Notes: a model not told the origin generated them from the letters alone. DNA of 64,000 nucleotides from Clostridiaceae bacterium (GCA_018432235.1 JAHDLO010000016.1:110814-174813), one strand, 5' to 3'; positions 43,531 to 52,310 are shown, counted from the first letter of the stretch. Program-made: numbers and translations.

Positions 43531-44955
43531 CTACTTTATTAACTCTCTGCTATCATGACATAACAGCTTGTATCTTTTATATTCACAAGAAATCTTGTCC
43601 TTATTTAAGAGGGTTAGCGCTATTAAAATAGGTATACCTAGGATAAGGGAAGGCCAAAGGGGCTCTAGCCCAAAGGGATTGCCACTAAAATGCCAAACAG
43701 CAGCTAAGGCACCACCGGATACAATAGAGTAAAAAGCTGCTTTGCTATTGACCCTTGGCCATGCTAAGGCAATAACCAACACTATTCCTGCAACTGATCT
43801 GATTTGTAATGCCCCCAGTAGCTGTCCTAATATGGAGGTAGATTGCAGACCAAAGTATGTCCCTCCAAGACCAATTACAGCAATTGCTATTCTCGAAAAC
43901 ATCATTTGTTCTGAGTCTGTTGCATTAGGCTTTATAACACCCTTATATAGATCTCTCGTGAGGGTAGTCACAGTAATAAGTAAAACAACTGGTGCCGTGG
44001 AAAGTATTGCTGCCACCACACCCATGCTTGCCAACCCCGCTATTTCATCACCTGCATTTGCTGCTATCGTAAAGAATGCATTTTTAGCAATAAGCTCCGG
44101 CAAAGCTGCTTTGGCCGTTAGTCCTATAAAGGCAGGTGCCAATGCAAAGGGGACTATTAATATAGCACCTATTATAATGCCATACTTAGCAATCTTTAAG
44201 GAGCTGGCACCAAAGGTTACCGCAACTACAGTAGATGCTGTTAAAAATGAAAAGGCAGTACCTAATACCCAGGCAATAACCGTCAGCACTCCTGGTCCTG
44301 CAAGGCTGAACATTTCAGGTGGTAGTGCTGCTCTCATAACATGATAGCCGCCTATATATCTCAGCACAAAGAACATTGTAATAAACATACCAAAATACAT
44401 GACAAAGGAATGTACTACGCTCATATACGCAGCACCCCTAAGTCCTCCGGAAATAGTAATAACTACGATTATTATCCCAACAATCCAAGCCATTATGGTG
44501 GTGTTGGCCTTAAACATTGGAGCTAGAATTGCAGCTGCCGACACTGGTTGAGTCGCATAAATTATGCCATAGGCGAGAGCTATCATGACCATAGCAGCAA
44601 TACGGGTTTTTTCATCAAAATAGTGTCCAAAGGCCTCAGGTACTGACATAGCCTGAAGCTTATCTCCCATAACCCAGTAAAATCTGCTGACCAAACATAC
44701 ATATAATAAGCATCCCACAACCATTCCCCACTGAGCCCATACAGATGACAGACCAGAACGAAAGGCCATCTCTGCATTTCCAATTGTACCTGCACCTGCA
44801 ACCAGCTCTGAAAATAATAATGGGATTATTAAACCTATGCCCAATCCTTTTTTGGCTACGAAAAAATCCTCTGCATTTTTATTGGATCTCGATAGATAAA
44901 ATCCTATGCCTATTGTCAGTAGTAGATAAGAGGCCATAATAACTGCTGAAATCAT
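43531..44955 (-). CDS. Sodium:solute symporter (SSS family)
   Basis: 474 residues with about thirteen helices. 'NAEDFFVAKKGLGIGLIIPLLFSELVAGAGTIGNAEMAFRSGLSSVWAQWGMVVGC' at the N terminus and 'GGLRGAAYMSVVHSFVMYFGMF' in the middle are SSS-type text. Such proteins import sugars, organic acids, amino acids or vitamins with sodium. It is part of the AOR/lyase operon, so it may import the starting substrate or recover an acid product; the MFS carrier at 51024 could do the other job. AAAGGAGAG precedes the ATG. Confidence 0.9.
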   Translation of the reverse strand: MISAVIMASYLLLTIGIGFYLSRSNKNAEDFFVAKKGLGIGLIIPLLFSELVAGAGTIGNAEMAFRSGLSSVWAQWGMVVGCLLYVCLVSRFYWVMGDKLQAMSVPEAFGHYFDEKTRIAAMVMIALAYGIIYATQPVSAAAILAPMFKANTTIMAWIVGIIIVVITISGGLRGAAYMSVVHSFVMYFGMFITMFFVLRYIGGYHVMRAALPPEMFSLAGPGVLTVIAWVLGTAFSFLTASTVVAVTFGASSLKIAKYGIIIGAILIVPFALAPAFIGLTAKAALPELIAKNAFFTIAANAGDEIAGLASMGVVAAILSTAPVVLLITVTTLTRDLYKGVIKPNATDSEQMMFSRIAIAVIGLGGTYFGLQSTSILGQLLGALQIRSVAGIVLVIALAWPRVNSKAAFYSIVSGGALAAVWHFSGNPFGLEPLWPSLILGIPILIALTLLNKDKISCEYKRYKLLCHDSRELIK

Positions 44956-45091
44956 TTTTGAATCTCTCCTTTAACGTGATTTGTAAAATAACTTTCTCAA
45001 ATACGACTCCAATTTTAAATCATAGCAAATAACCCATGCCAGTAATCACATCAGAAAACTGCAGATAGACATGCTAGAAAGGTTCTTTTGC

Positions 45092-46054
45092 TCAAGGTGA
45101 TATTACAATCTTTATATTACTGCTATTCCCACTATGGAGCTCTTCAAAGGCCTCTTGTATCTCCTTAAAGCCGATTTCCTTCGTTATATATTTTGTTATG
45201 TTTATCATGTCTTGAGAGAGCAGCTCTATAACCTTGTCAAACACAACTGAGGAGCCAAAAGAGCCTTCTACAACCAGCTCATTCATCATTATTTTTAGCG
45301 TATTAATAGGAATCTGCTTATAGTTGACACCTAAGAGTATCATCCTTCCGCCATGCTTCATAACATTTATCGCTAGGTTTATGGCGGATGTGGCAGCTGT
45401 GCATTCAATAACCTTGTCAAAGCCTCCGTTAGTTGCATCAGTTAACTGATTTTCAATGTTGATAGCCTTAGCATCAAATACTTCATCAGCATCGCTTAAT
45501 TCACCAGCAATAGCAATCCGATTATCATTGACTTCTGTTAAAGCAACATATTGTGCCCCCATAGCCTTTGCCCATGCAGCAGCCAATAATCCAATAATTC
45601 CCGTTCCAGTTACAAGCACCTTATCATTTACTTGAATGTTGGCTTTTAATACTGCTTTGTAGGCAATTCCACAGGGCTCAATCATGTTTGCTGCATTATC
45701 ATCTATATTGTCGGGAACTGCTCTGACAAACTTTGCAGCAGCATAGAAATATTCCGCAAAGGCTCCTTGGGCATGAACACCAGGCGTCGAATAATAGCCT
45801 CTAGGCCCCTTTGGTATTACAACCACTCGTTGTCCAGCCTTAAAGCTGCTGGTTCCAGGATCAACTACCACACCACAAAACTCATGCCCCATTACCAAGC
45901 CAATTCTATCCTCCAGCTCCCATAAATGGACATCTGAACCGCATATACCTACCTTTGTTACTTTAATTAAGACATCATCCTTCTCAAATCGTTGTGGCAT
46001 ATCTATTTCCCTTACAGTCAACTTACATTTTGCTTCTTTGACACAAGCTCTCAT
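45092..46054 (-). CDS. Zinc-dependent medium-chain dehydrogenase (sorbitol/butanediol dehydrogenase-like), lacks structural zinc loop
   Basis: 320-residue NAD(P)-dependent dehydrogenase. Catalytic zinc ligands Cys38 (GICGSDVH), His57-Glu58 (MGHEFCG) and Glu in IEPCGIAYKAV (~136). Rossmann motif 'VLVTGTGIIGLLAAAWAKAMGA' near 155-175. The four-Cys structural zinc lobe that usually lies around residues 90-115 is missing; the chain goes straight from VVVIPKGPRG to GAFAEYF. ATG 46054 has GGAGAAGGG upstream. It lies next to the ThDP lyase and SDR genes. Oxidation of a secondary alcohol or vicinal diol is the likely reaction, substrate inferred. Confidence 0.88.
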   Translation of the reverse strand: MRACVKEAKCKLTVREIDMPQRFEKDDVLIKVTKVGICGSDVHLWELEDRIGLVMGHEFCGVVVDPGTSSFKAGQRVVVIPKGPRGYYSTPGVHAQGAFAEYFYAAAKFVRAVPDNIDDNAANMIEPCGIAYKAVLKANIQVNDKVLVTGTGIIGLLAAAWAKAMGAQYVALTEVNDNRIAIAGELSDADEVFDAKAINIENQLTDATNGGFDKVIECTAATSAINLAINVMKHGGRMILLGVNYKQIPINTLKIMMNELVVEGSFGSSVVFDKVIELLSQDMINITKYITKEIGFKEIQEAFEELHSGNSSNIKIVISP

Positions 46055-46072
46055 TGCCCTTCTCCACCTTTC

Positions 46073-46108
46073 AATCACCCTGCTCTGAGATTCTACAGCA
46101 GGGTGATT
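46073..46108 (-). other. Perfect 12-bp intercistronic hairpin between lyase and dehydrogenase genes
   Basis: AATCACCCTGCT (46073-46084) pairs perfectly with AGCAGGGTGATT (46097-46108). It lies just after the ThDP-enzyme stop and ends a few bases before the ribosome binding site of the dehydrogenase. There is no T tract, so RNA processing, stability or translational tuning is more likely than termination. Confidence 0.65.
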
Positions 46109-46119
46109 CTAATTAGTTT

Positions 46120-47808
46120 CTATTTTTTCTTAGTACCGGCGAAGGCAGCTGTCGCCGGTGTCATCATGGTTTTATCCACCTCTACATTAATAATTCCAGG
46201 CTTACCTGAAGCTCTCACCTTTCTAATGGCAGGAATAATATCATCATAGTGGTTAACCTTTATCCCTACACCTCCCCAAAGCTCCGCCAGCCTTTCATAT
46301 GGAAACATTTCGGATAGTGTAGTGGCTAAATGACCGTTTTTATTGATGTAATCCGGTCGTTTTGCTTCCTCCGACAGCTTTATCATGCCCCAGGCTGAAT
46401 CGTTGGAAATAACACAAATTACAGGTATATTATTTCTCACATAGGTCTCAAACTCCATGGCATAAAATCCAATGCTGCCATCGCCTGTGTAATACAGCAC
46501 TGGTTTACCATCAGCCGCCCATGCACCAAGGGTATAGCCTTGACCTGTTCCAATAGTTCCTAATGGTCCGTATCTTATCACCTGACCTGGATATCGGGCT
46601 ATTGAATTTCCGTCAATCCAGCTGGCTGAATCGCCACCATCGCACACGACGTGCCAGTCCTTTGCTTCGCTGCTAATAAATTTCGCAACCTCCGCGGCAA
46701 CTCTTCCGGGGTGAGCAGGTATAATGGTGGAGGCAGCAGCAGAAACAAAGGCTTCCTTCAGCCCTCTATTTAATTCCCTCGCTTCGATCAACCAAGCATC
46801 TGTAGCTTTAGTCTCTGCCCTAGACTTAAGTGCTTCTAATATCTGCTTAGCAGCCGCACTGGCCCCTGCAACAATACCAATATCGGCGGGCGCATTATAT
46901 CCTATTTTAGTAAGATCCGGATGCACCATGATTCTTAGTGCATCGGCATTAATTCTAGGTGCCTTTCCCTTACCTATTTTGTAGCTATGGTCTACAGCAA
47001 GCTCCAATACGACATCTGCTCCCCTTATGGCCCCATCACCAATGCAGAACAGCTCATTTTCGCCTTCATCTGCAAATACACCTCTGGAGGTGGTCTGAAC
47101 AAATACAGGCATCTTTAAGTAGTCGGCCAACTCCTCTACCGACCTTGCATATTCACTTGAAAATCTAGCTGTTTCCCCAATAATCATAGCAGGCTTCTTT
47201 GCGGCCGCCAAAGCATCTGCCGCCTTTTCAATCAGCTGAGGATCTCCGAAGGCGGTTGTTTTAGCTCTATAATCATTAGGCCAATAAATTGTATCCACTT
47301 CATAGCTCTGGTTTAGGACATCTGCTGCAATTTCAAGATAAACAGGGCCTGGAGTTGCGTTATATGCATTTCTAAAGGCCATTGATAAATATTCTGGTAT
47401 CCTGTTGCTGCTGAATATTCGTCTAGACCATTTGCAGAAAATACTCATAGCGCCAAAGCTATCAACGTTCTGAAGAGGTCCTGTATCGTTTTCTCTAAGG
47501 GGAGAGCCTCCTCCTATGTGTATTAAAGGTATACCTGTTTCTGCTGCTTCTGCCATAGCAGTCGTGGCATTGGTGATTCCTGGCCCCGCAGTTGTAATTA
47601 GCACCCCAGGCCTTCCGGTTACCTTTGCATAGGCCTCTGCAGCATAACCGCCTGAGCATTCATGCCTGACATCTATTACCCTTATTCCCTCTTCACGGCA
47701 GCCATACAAAATTGGCATTATATGTCCCCCGGACAAGGTAAATACACATTCTACACCTTCTCTTTTCAATGCCTTAGCAAATAGTCTTCCACCATCAATT
47801 TTTTCCAT
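46120..47808 (-). CDS. ThDP-dependent benzaldehyde lyase/2-hydroxyacyl-CoA lyase-like enzyme
   Basis: 562 residues, the size of the family. The N-terminal Pyr domain has GGHI with His29 and RHE with Glu50, at exactly the positions of the BAL catalytic His29 and cofactor-activating Glu50. The middle domain (about 190-330) is followed by the PP domain with the ThDP motif GDGSIGFYAMEFET (~442), ending in Asn-Asp where Asn-Asn is usual, so the Mg ligand would be Asp. Text such as 'GVLITTAGPGITNATTAMAEA' is shared by benzaldehyde lyase, HACL and oxalyl-CoA decarboxylase. No AHAS small subunit is present, and the operon carries no branched-chain amino acid genes. I infer acyloin or hydroxyacyl cleavage; the substrate is open. 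Confidence 0.82.
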   Translation of the reverse strand: MEKIDGGRLFAKALKREGVECVFTLSGGHIMPILYGCREEGIRVIDVRHECSGGYAAEAYAKVTGRPGVLITTAGPGITNATTAMAEAAETGIPLIHIGGGSPLRENDTGPLQNVDSFGAMSIFCKWSRRIFSSNRIPEYLSMAFRNAYNATPGPVYLEIAADVLNQSYEVDTIYWPNDYRAKTTAFGDPQLIEKAADALAAAKKPAMIIGETARFSSEYARSVEELADYLKMPVFVQTTSRGVFADEGENELFCIGDGAIRGADVVLELAVDHSYKIGKGKAPRINADALRIMVHPDLTKIGYNAPADIGIVAGASAAAKQILEALKSRAETKATDAWLIEARELNRGLKEAFVSAAASTIIPAHPGRVAAEVAKFISSEAKDWHVVCDGGDSASWIDGNSIARYPGQVIRYGPLGTIGTGQGYTLGAWAADGKPVLYYTGDGSIGFYAMEFETYVRNNIPVICVISNDSAWGMIKLSEEAKRPDYINKNGHLATTLSEMFPYERLAELWGGVGIKVNHYDDIIPAIRKVRASGKPGIINVEVDKTMMTPATAAFAGTKKK

Positions 47809-47842
47809 TTTAATTCCCCCTTATATTGTCGCTTCAGTTGAA

Positions 47843-47934
47843 ACTTGCGTCACTTAAAACATTGGATAGCACCCGATACAATTTCCCTGTGGTTGTCGTC
47901 AGTCGCGATATGACTGGATGACACAAAGCACTAG
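47843..47934. mobile_element. Short relative of the palindromic element at 20298-20645
   Basis: From 47843 (ACTTGCGTCACTTAAAACAT) to CACTAG at 47934. By eye it follows the reverse complement of 20470-20537 closely, including the GTTGTCGTCAGTCGC core, and then joins the opposite end (GATGACACAAAGCACTAG). It is an internally deleted copy. The TAG stop of the SDR gene (47933-47931) lies inside it. Confidence 0.75.
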
Positions 47935-48722
47935 TTGAATTTTGCACCACCACAGACATTTAATGCTTGACCTGTTATGTTTCTGGATAATTCTGAGGCT
48001 AGGAAAGCAACTGCATATCCAATATCCTCCGGCTCCTGAGCCCTTCCCGTAGCCATTTTATCTAAAGCTAATAGCTTCCAGGTCTCTTCAGGTGTTTTAT
48101 TAAGAAATTTGCTGTATTTTTCTACACCCTTCTGCCACATGTCGGTTAGAATGTATCCCGGACAAACACAGTTTGCATTTATTCCTTCTTTAGCATGGGC
48201 TCTTGCAATTGATTGTGTTAGGGCTATAATGGCCGCCTTTGATATCGCGTAGTTTGGTGTTCCGACAGTGCCGGTTCTTCCTGCTACTGAGGAAATCGTA
48301 ACGATTTTCCCATAGCCTTTAGGAAGCATATAGTCCAATGCGGCCTTGATACAAATACCGGTTCCATGAAGATTTACATCTATGATTCTTTTAGCTGCAT
48401 CTAATGATGTTTGGTAATAATTTGCGCCTTCTCCTGCCACGCCAGCACCGGCTACAAGAATATCAATTTTCTTAAAGTCGCTATATATCTCTTTAAATAC
48501 CGCCTTAACTTCCTCTTCGTTTGAAATATCTAATCTGTAAGCCTTAGCCATGACATTATGCTTGGTAGATATTTTTGCCGCCAGCTGATGCACACCATCG
48601 AAATTGATATCAGCTAAAGCTAAATCCGCACCACAGCCTGCCAGCACATCAACAATGCCTTCCCCTATATCCCCGCCTGCACCGGTTACTATGGCTGTTT
48701 TTCCCGACAAATCTATTTTCAT
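47931..48722 (-). CDS. Short-chain dehydrogenase/reductase
   Basis: 263-residue NAD(P)-dependent SDR. Cofactor motif TGAGGDIGEG (13-22), NAGA-like 'VAGAGVAG' (~90), catalytic Ser near 142 (TISSVAG), and Tyr-x-x-x-Lys in NYAISKAAIIAL (~157-161). The 'CVCPGYILTDM' and C-terminal 'NITGQALNVCGG' are typical of classical SDRs that act on sugar alcohols, acetoin or hydroxyacids. GGGGGAAAG precedes the ATG. Its stop codon is donated by a palindromic element, so the C terminus may be slightly altered. It follows the second ThiS-like gene closely in the AOR/lyase operon. Confidence 0.9.
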   Translation of the reverse strand: MKIDLSGKTAIVTGAGGDIGEGIVDVLAGCGADLALADINFDGVHQLAAKISTKHNVMAKAYRLDISNEEEVKAVFKEIYSDFKKIDILVAGAGVAGEGANYYQTSLDAAKRIIDVNLHGTGICIKAALDYMLPKGYGKIVTISSVAGRTGTVGTPNYAISKAAIIALTQSIARAHAKEGINANCVCPGYILTDMWQKGVEKYSKFLNKTPEETWKLLALDKMATGRAQEPEDIGYAVAFLASELSRNITGQALNVCGGAKFN

Positions 48723-48748
48723 ACTTTCCCCCCATTCTTATGTTGCTC

Positions 48749-49030
48749 TCAGCCTCCAGCTATTGGTATAATAAACCAGATTTCTTTTAATCCCTTCAAG
48801 CTTTCCGTAGCAGATAAATGCCGCCCCTTACTGTCAACAGCAACTATGCACTCATGGTTTAACAATTCATCCGGTGTAATATATTGCTTTGAAATATACC
48901 TCCGATATAGCCTAACTACTTTGCTTTCTATGTCGACTAAGTTGAACTCCTCAGGCAAGCGCATTTGAAGGTCAAAATATTTTCCCGGAATAACACCATA
49001 TAAATGTATACGAATACTAGTAAAGATCAT
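48749..49030 (-). CDS. ThiS/MoaD-like ubiquitin-fold protein paired with AOR 2
   Basis: 93 residues, start ATG 49030 (MIFTSIRIHLYG) with GGAG ten bases upstream; it overlaps the AOR stop by 14 bases. A beta-grasp pattern (IRIHLYG, then a helix, 'ECIVAVDSKG', 'LKEIWFIIPIAGG') ends in the diGly IAGG, the adenylation/thiocarboxylation tail of MoaD and ThiS. It is longer than MoaD because of an extra helical insert (KVVRLYRRYISKQYI). Position directly behind an AOR suggests a dedicated sulfur carrier for the pterin cofactor or an electron/maturation partner. The family link rests on the tail and the fold pattern. Confidence 0.7.
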   Translation of the reverse strand: MIFTSIRIHLYGVIPGKYFDLQMRLPEEFNLVDIESKVVRLYRRYISKQYITPDELLNHECIVAVDSKGRHLSATESLKGLKEIWFIIPIAGG

Positions 49031-50867
49031 TATTAACAGACTCCAGTCCAAGCTCAAGGAGCTTTTCTTTAGAAGGTCTTCCATCCTTTTCCCATTTCCT
49101 TAAGCAGTAATATTCCTCCAGCTGCTGATGGAAATTTGGAATGCGCCCCTCTATTGGTCCCCCCTCTACAGAGGTTAGAACCCGTGGAGGTAAAGTATCA
49201 TCCTGACTGCTTAGGCCTAATCTAATGTTAAAGGCTCTTTGCAGGTTAACGATTCTTTCTCCTGCCTTTAGTAGCTCTGCTGCCTCCAGCTTGAGGCCGA
49301 TAGACTGCTCTATCGCTTTAGATAGGTCGCTGGGCGTGAGGGCTACAGTAGTGAACATGCAAATAACCGAAGAGCATACTACTGCCCCATAGTCTTGAAT
49401 TACCTTTGCTAAATAACCCTTATTCTCTGTTTCGTGGGGACTGAAGGCTGTCGCTATTCCTGCATCCGGCAAAAGCCTTCCTCTTTCAAACATAAAGGAG
49501 GGACCATGCATGTGGCATCCACCCCTTGGAGAGGTTGCATAGGTTGTAGCCATACTATAATTTGCTCTTGGGTCGTGCATAGGAAGCTCCAAGCCCTTGA
49601 CGTGAACTGCGAATGCCTCGCTGCCCTTCCCTAATACCTCCGCTGCACGCCTAACCCCCTGGCCCAGAAGCTCGCCCAAGCCCTCAGCCCTTGCAATTTT
49701 CTCTATCAAGGAGAGTATGGCCTCCACATTACCCCACTTTAGATCAATACCCGCTGCAGCACTTTCTTCTAAAATGCCTTTCTCATGGGCCTCCATGGCA
49801 AAGGCTATGGCGCTGCCTACCGAAATAGTGTCTAAACCATATTCACGGCACAATATGTTTGCATAGGCTATGGATTCAAGATTATCGTTAAGACACATTG
49901 ATCCAAATGCACCTAAGGTTTCGTATTCGGGACCGTTACCCTTCATTGCATAGGGACCCTCTTCTATTTCTACATGACGTGCACACTGTATAGGGCAAGC
50001 ATAGCATTCAGGAACATACTTCTTTAACATGGTCTTAGCCATTGTAATACCACTGATTTTCATATAGCCATCCCAGCTGCCCTGCTTCCAATTCTTTGTT
50101 GGCGCATCCCCAGACTCAAAGGCCAAAGCCATTGAAACACCGGTTCCATAAGCCTTGAGGGCCTTTGCAGTATCATTCTCCGATAGTTTGCCTACAGCTG
50201 CCTTTACCGTTTCCTTAAAGCCCAATTCATCCTGTAGGCTAATCCCTTTATCGCCATATACAAAAACTGCCTTTAAATTCTTAGACCCCATTAGGGCTCC
50301 TGCTCCACCTCTGCCTACAGCTCTGCCTCCACTGCATATTATACTGGCCATTTTCACTAAGCCTTCACCCGCAGGTCCTATTGCACAGCAGCTTCCTTTA
50401 ATATTTCCGCATTCCAACGCTATTCGTTCAATTGTTTTTGAGGTCTTTTCGCCCCATATTTCAGTCGCATCCCTCAGCTGCACCTCATCATTGTTTACAT
50501 AAAGGTACACTGGCTTTTCTGACTTTCCTTCTATGATGATGACATCATAGCCTGCTTTTTTTAGGAGATTACCAAATCTACCGGAGGCACTGGCGTCTAA
50601 CCAAGCCTTGGTTAGTGGTGAGCGACACGATACATTGAACCTTCCTGATGTGGGATAATTTGTGCCATTTAAAGGCCCAACGGAAAAGACCAGCTTATTG
50701 TTTTCACTGAAAACATCGTCGCTAAAATCATTTTCATCATATAGATATTTAGCAGCAAGACCAGAACCACCTAAATAGTCCTTAAAGTATTGATGAGGTA
50801 TTTCCTCTATTGAAATTTTGTTTAAGCTGAGATTTATCCTAAGCAACTTACCTACGTATTCCTTCAT
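49017..50867 (-). CDS. Aldehyde:ferredoxin oxidoreductase (AOR) 2
   Basis: 616-residue tungsten/molybdenum bis-pterin enzyme that oxidises aldehydes to acids and reduces ferredoxin. Starts MKEYVGKLLRINLSLNKISIEEIP. Pterin-binding text 'FNVSCRSPLTKAWLDASASGRFGNLLKKAGYDVIIIEGK' and 'GRAVGRGGAGALMGSKNLKA'. The cluster Cys are CYACPIQC (CxxCxxxC, ~287-294) plus a fourth Cys near 510. 'GPEYETLGAF' and 'MHGPSFMFERG' match the classic hyperthermophile/clostridial AOR clade. Length is normal. AGGAGGG precedes the ATG. It has its own ThiS-like gene overlapping the stop. Confidence 0.93.
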   Translation of the reverse strand: MKEYVGKLLRINLSLNKISIEEIPHQYFKDYLGGSGLAAKYLYDENDFSDDVFSENNKLVFSVGPLNGTNYPTSGRFNVSCRSPLTKAWLDASASGRFGNLLKKAGYDVIIIEGKSEKPVYLYVNNDEVQLRDATEIWGEKTSKTIERIALECGNIKGSCCAIGPAGEGLVKMASIICSGGRAVGRGGAGALMGSKNLKAVFVYGDKGISLQDELGFKETVKAAVGKLSENDTAKALKAYGTGVSMALAFESGDAPTKNWKQGSWDGYMKISGITMAKTMLKKYVPECYACPIQCARHVEIEEGPYAMKGNGPEYETLGAFGSMCLNDNLESIAYANILCREYGLDTISVGSAIAFAMEAHEKGILEESAAAGIDLKWGNVEAILSLIEKIARAEGLGELLGQGVRRAAEVLGKGSEAFAVHVKGLELPMHDPRANYSMATTYATSPRGGCHMHGPSFMFERGRLLPDAGIATAFSPHETENKGYLAKVIQDYGAVVCSSVICMFTTVALTPSDLSKAIEQSIGLKLEAAELLKAGERIVNLQRAFNIRLGLSSQDDTLPPRVLTSVEGGPIEGRIPNFHQQLEEYYCLRKWEKDGRPSKEKLLELGLESVNNDLY

Positions 50868-50960
50868 TAAAAACCCTCCTTTAGTGAGGCCATCTTAGGC
50901 TGAAAGCATCAGTCCAAAAAGCATAATACGGATTAATGATATGATGAGGTCTTAAATCAC

Positions 50961-51004
50961 TAAAGGCAAGAGGAGTTAGCCATAACCTCCTCCTCTTAAG
51001 CCTA
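50961..51004 (-). other. Intercistronic hairpin between MFS and AOR 2 genes
   Basis: TAAAGGCAAGAGGAG (50961-50975) pairs with CTCCTCTTAAGCCTA (50990-51004) with one or two mismatches. It is 20 bases after the MFS stop. No T run follows on the minus strand, so it is probably a processing or stability element, not a strong terminator. Confidence 0.5.
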
Positions 51005-51023
51005 AAGCATTTTTATTTGAAAA

Positions 51024-52310
51024 CTATTCACTCTGTGCTGCTTCAGCTACGGCCTTTTTCTTACCTATAAAGCCTGCGACAAAGATCAGTAGAGGTGCCA
51101 TGAGCTGAATTAGGAAGAAGGTAGCAATGGTATTTGACATTCCTGCTGGATTAGCAGCCAATAAGCCACCCAAGAGGGTTATGGCAGCAGTTATACCAAT
51201 CCGTTCTATCGTTACATATACCCCCAAAGCAGTACCTGCCCTCTGCCCTCTAACCTCCGGCAGCTGCAGCATTAAAACCTTTGAAGCTGGAACTATGGCG
51301 CCAAACATAACGCCTGCTATTGCATAGGTAATAATAGCTGTCGTAAAGTTAAAGCTTCTAATACCTGTAAAGAAACAAAGAGGCGCAATGATTCCTGCCA
51401 TTATTGCAATCTTTCTGTAATGCTGTCTGCCTATTTTGGCTATTATTAATGGTACAACGATATAGGCGATCATTGAGGCCATATTGTTGGCAGCAGGTAT
51501 TTTTCCTGATATGGACTTATCCAGCATCCAGCCTGGGTCTGTTTGGAAGACCAATTGTCCTAAAACACCTGTAGCATATATCGTTCCAAGGAAGAACATA
51601 TTAGAAAGACAGTATACCCAAACCATTGGTACCCTTAAAATGCCACCAATGTTTTTCCAAAAACCTAGATCCGCATTTTCTAGTATCGTTGAGGTTAAGG
51701 TTGCATCCTTGCTCTTCTTGTCCTTTGCAATAAAGAAGAATACAACTACGATTAATAGCACACAAATCGCAACTAGTGTATAGAGCATTTGCCAGCCACC
51801 AACAGCAGACATTATTTTTACCCCCAGCATATTTGCTGTTAATTGCCCCATCGGGCTGGCCGATGTTAAAAATCCATTGGCAACATAGAGCTCCCTATCA
51901 TCAAACCACAGTCCGATCATTTTTGTAGTAGCCGGCATGTAGAAGGCGCTGGCAACACCAAAGATAAACATGATTGCATACCAGGTGGTAAAGCCCTGTG
52001 CTCGCCCCTTGGCAAATATGACTGCAGCACAAACCAGCACAGCCGAGCCTAGTATTTTCTTAACACTAAACCGATCTAAGGTAGAGCCTGCAATAAATAC
52101 AAACCATATCATGCCTGTAGACATAGCACCAGCTATAGCAGTTCTTTGAACTGCTGTCCAGCCCATATCCTGAGATATTGTGGCTAGAAGAATATTAAAG
52201 GATTGATTGGTAAAGCCAAGAATAGTAAAGTAAAAAAGACAGATGAACAGGAGCATGACCCACCTAAACGGATTTCTTTCATTCAGCCTTACAGTTGTTT
52301 CATTACTCAT
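51024..52310 (-). CDS. MFS transporter
   Basis: 428 residues with twelve helices in two halves of six. The first cytoplasmic loop has 'GSTLDRFSVKKILG' (MFS motif A variant), and the middle loop is charged (KDKKSKDATLT). The start 'RWVMLLFICLFYFTILGFTNQSFNILLATISQDMGW' resembles the anion:cation and oxalate/formate-type branches. GGGGG lies seven bases before ATG 52310; ATG 52313 is possible. It lies between two AOR modules, so it may import the substrate or release an acid product. Confidence 0.88.
   Translation of the reverse strand: MSNETTVRLNERNPFRWVMLLFICLFYFTILGFTNQSFNILLATISQDMGWTAVQRTAIAGAMSTGMIWFVFIAGSTLDRFSVKKILGSAVLVCAAVIFAKGRAQGFTTWYAIMFIFGVASAFYMPATTKMIGLWFDDRELYVANGFLTSASPMGQLTANMLGVKIMSAVGGWQMLYTLVAICVLLIVVVFFFIAKDKKSKDATLTSTILENADLGFWKNIGGILRVPMVWVYCLSNMFFLGTIYATGVLGQLVFQTDPGWMLDKSISGKIPAANNMASMIAYIVVPLIIAKIGRQHYRKIAIMAGIIAPLCFFTGIRSFNFTTAIITYAIAGVMFGAIVPASKVLMLQLPEVRGQRAGTALGVYVTIERIGITAAITLLGGLLAANPAGMSNTIATFFLIQLMAPLLIFVAGFIGKKKAVAEAAQSE

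Noticed and set aside
43742..44344. 200-residue plus-strand frame antisense to the symporter
   Set aside because: It is the mirror of a membrane-protein gene with strong codon bias; the symporter reading is complete and recognised.
46120..47808. Acetolactate synthase for branched-chain amino acids
   Set aside because: There is no small subunit and no ilv/leu neighbour, and His29/Glu50 and the flanking text are nearer to benzaldehyde lyase/HACL.
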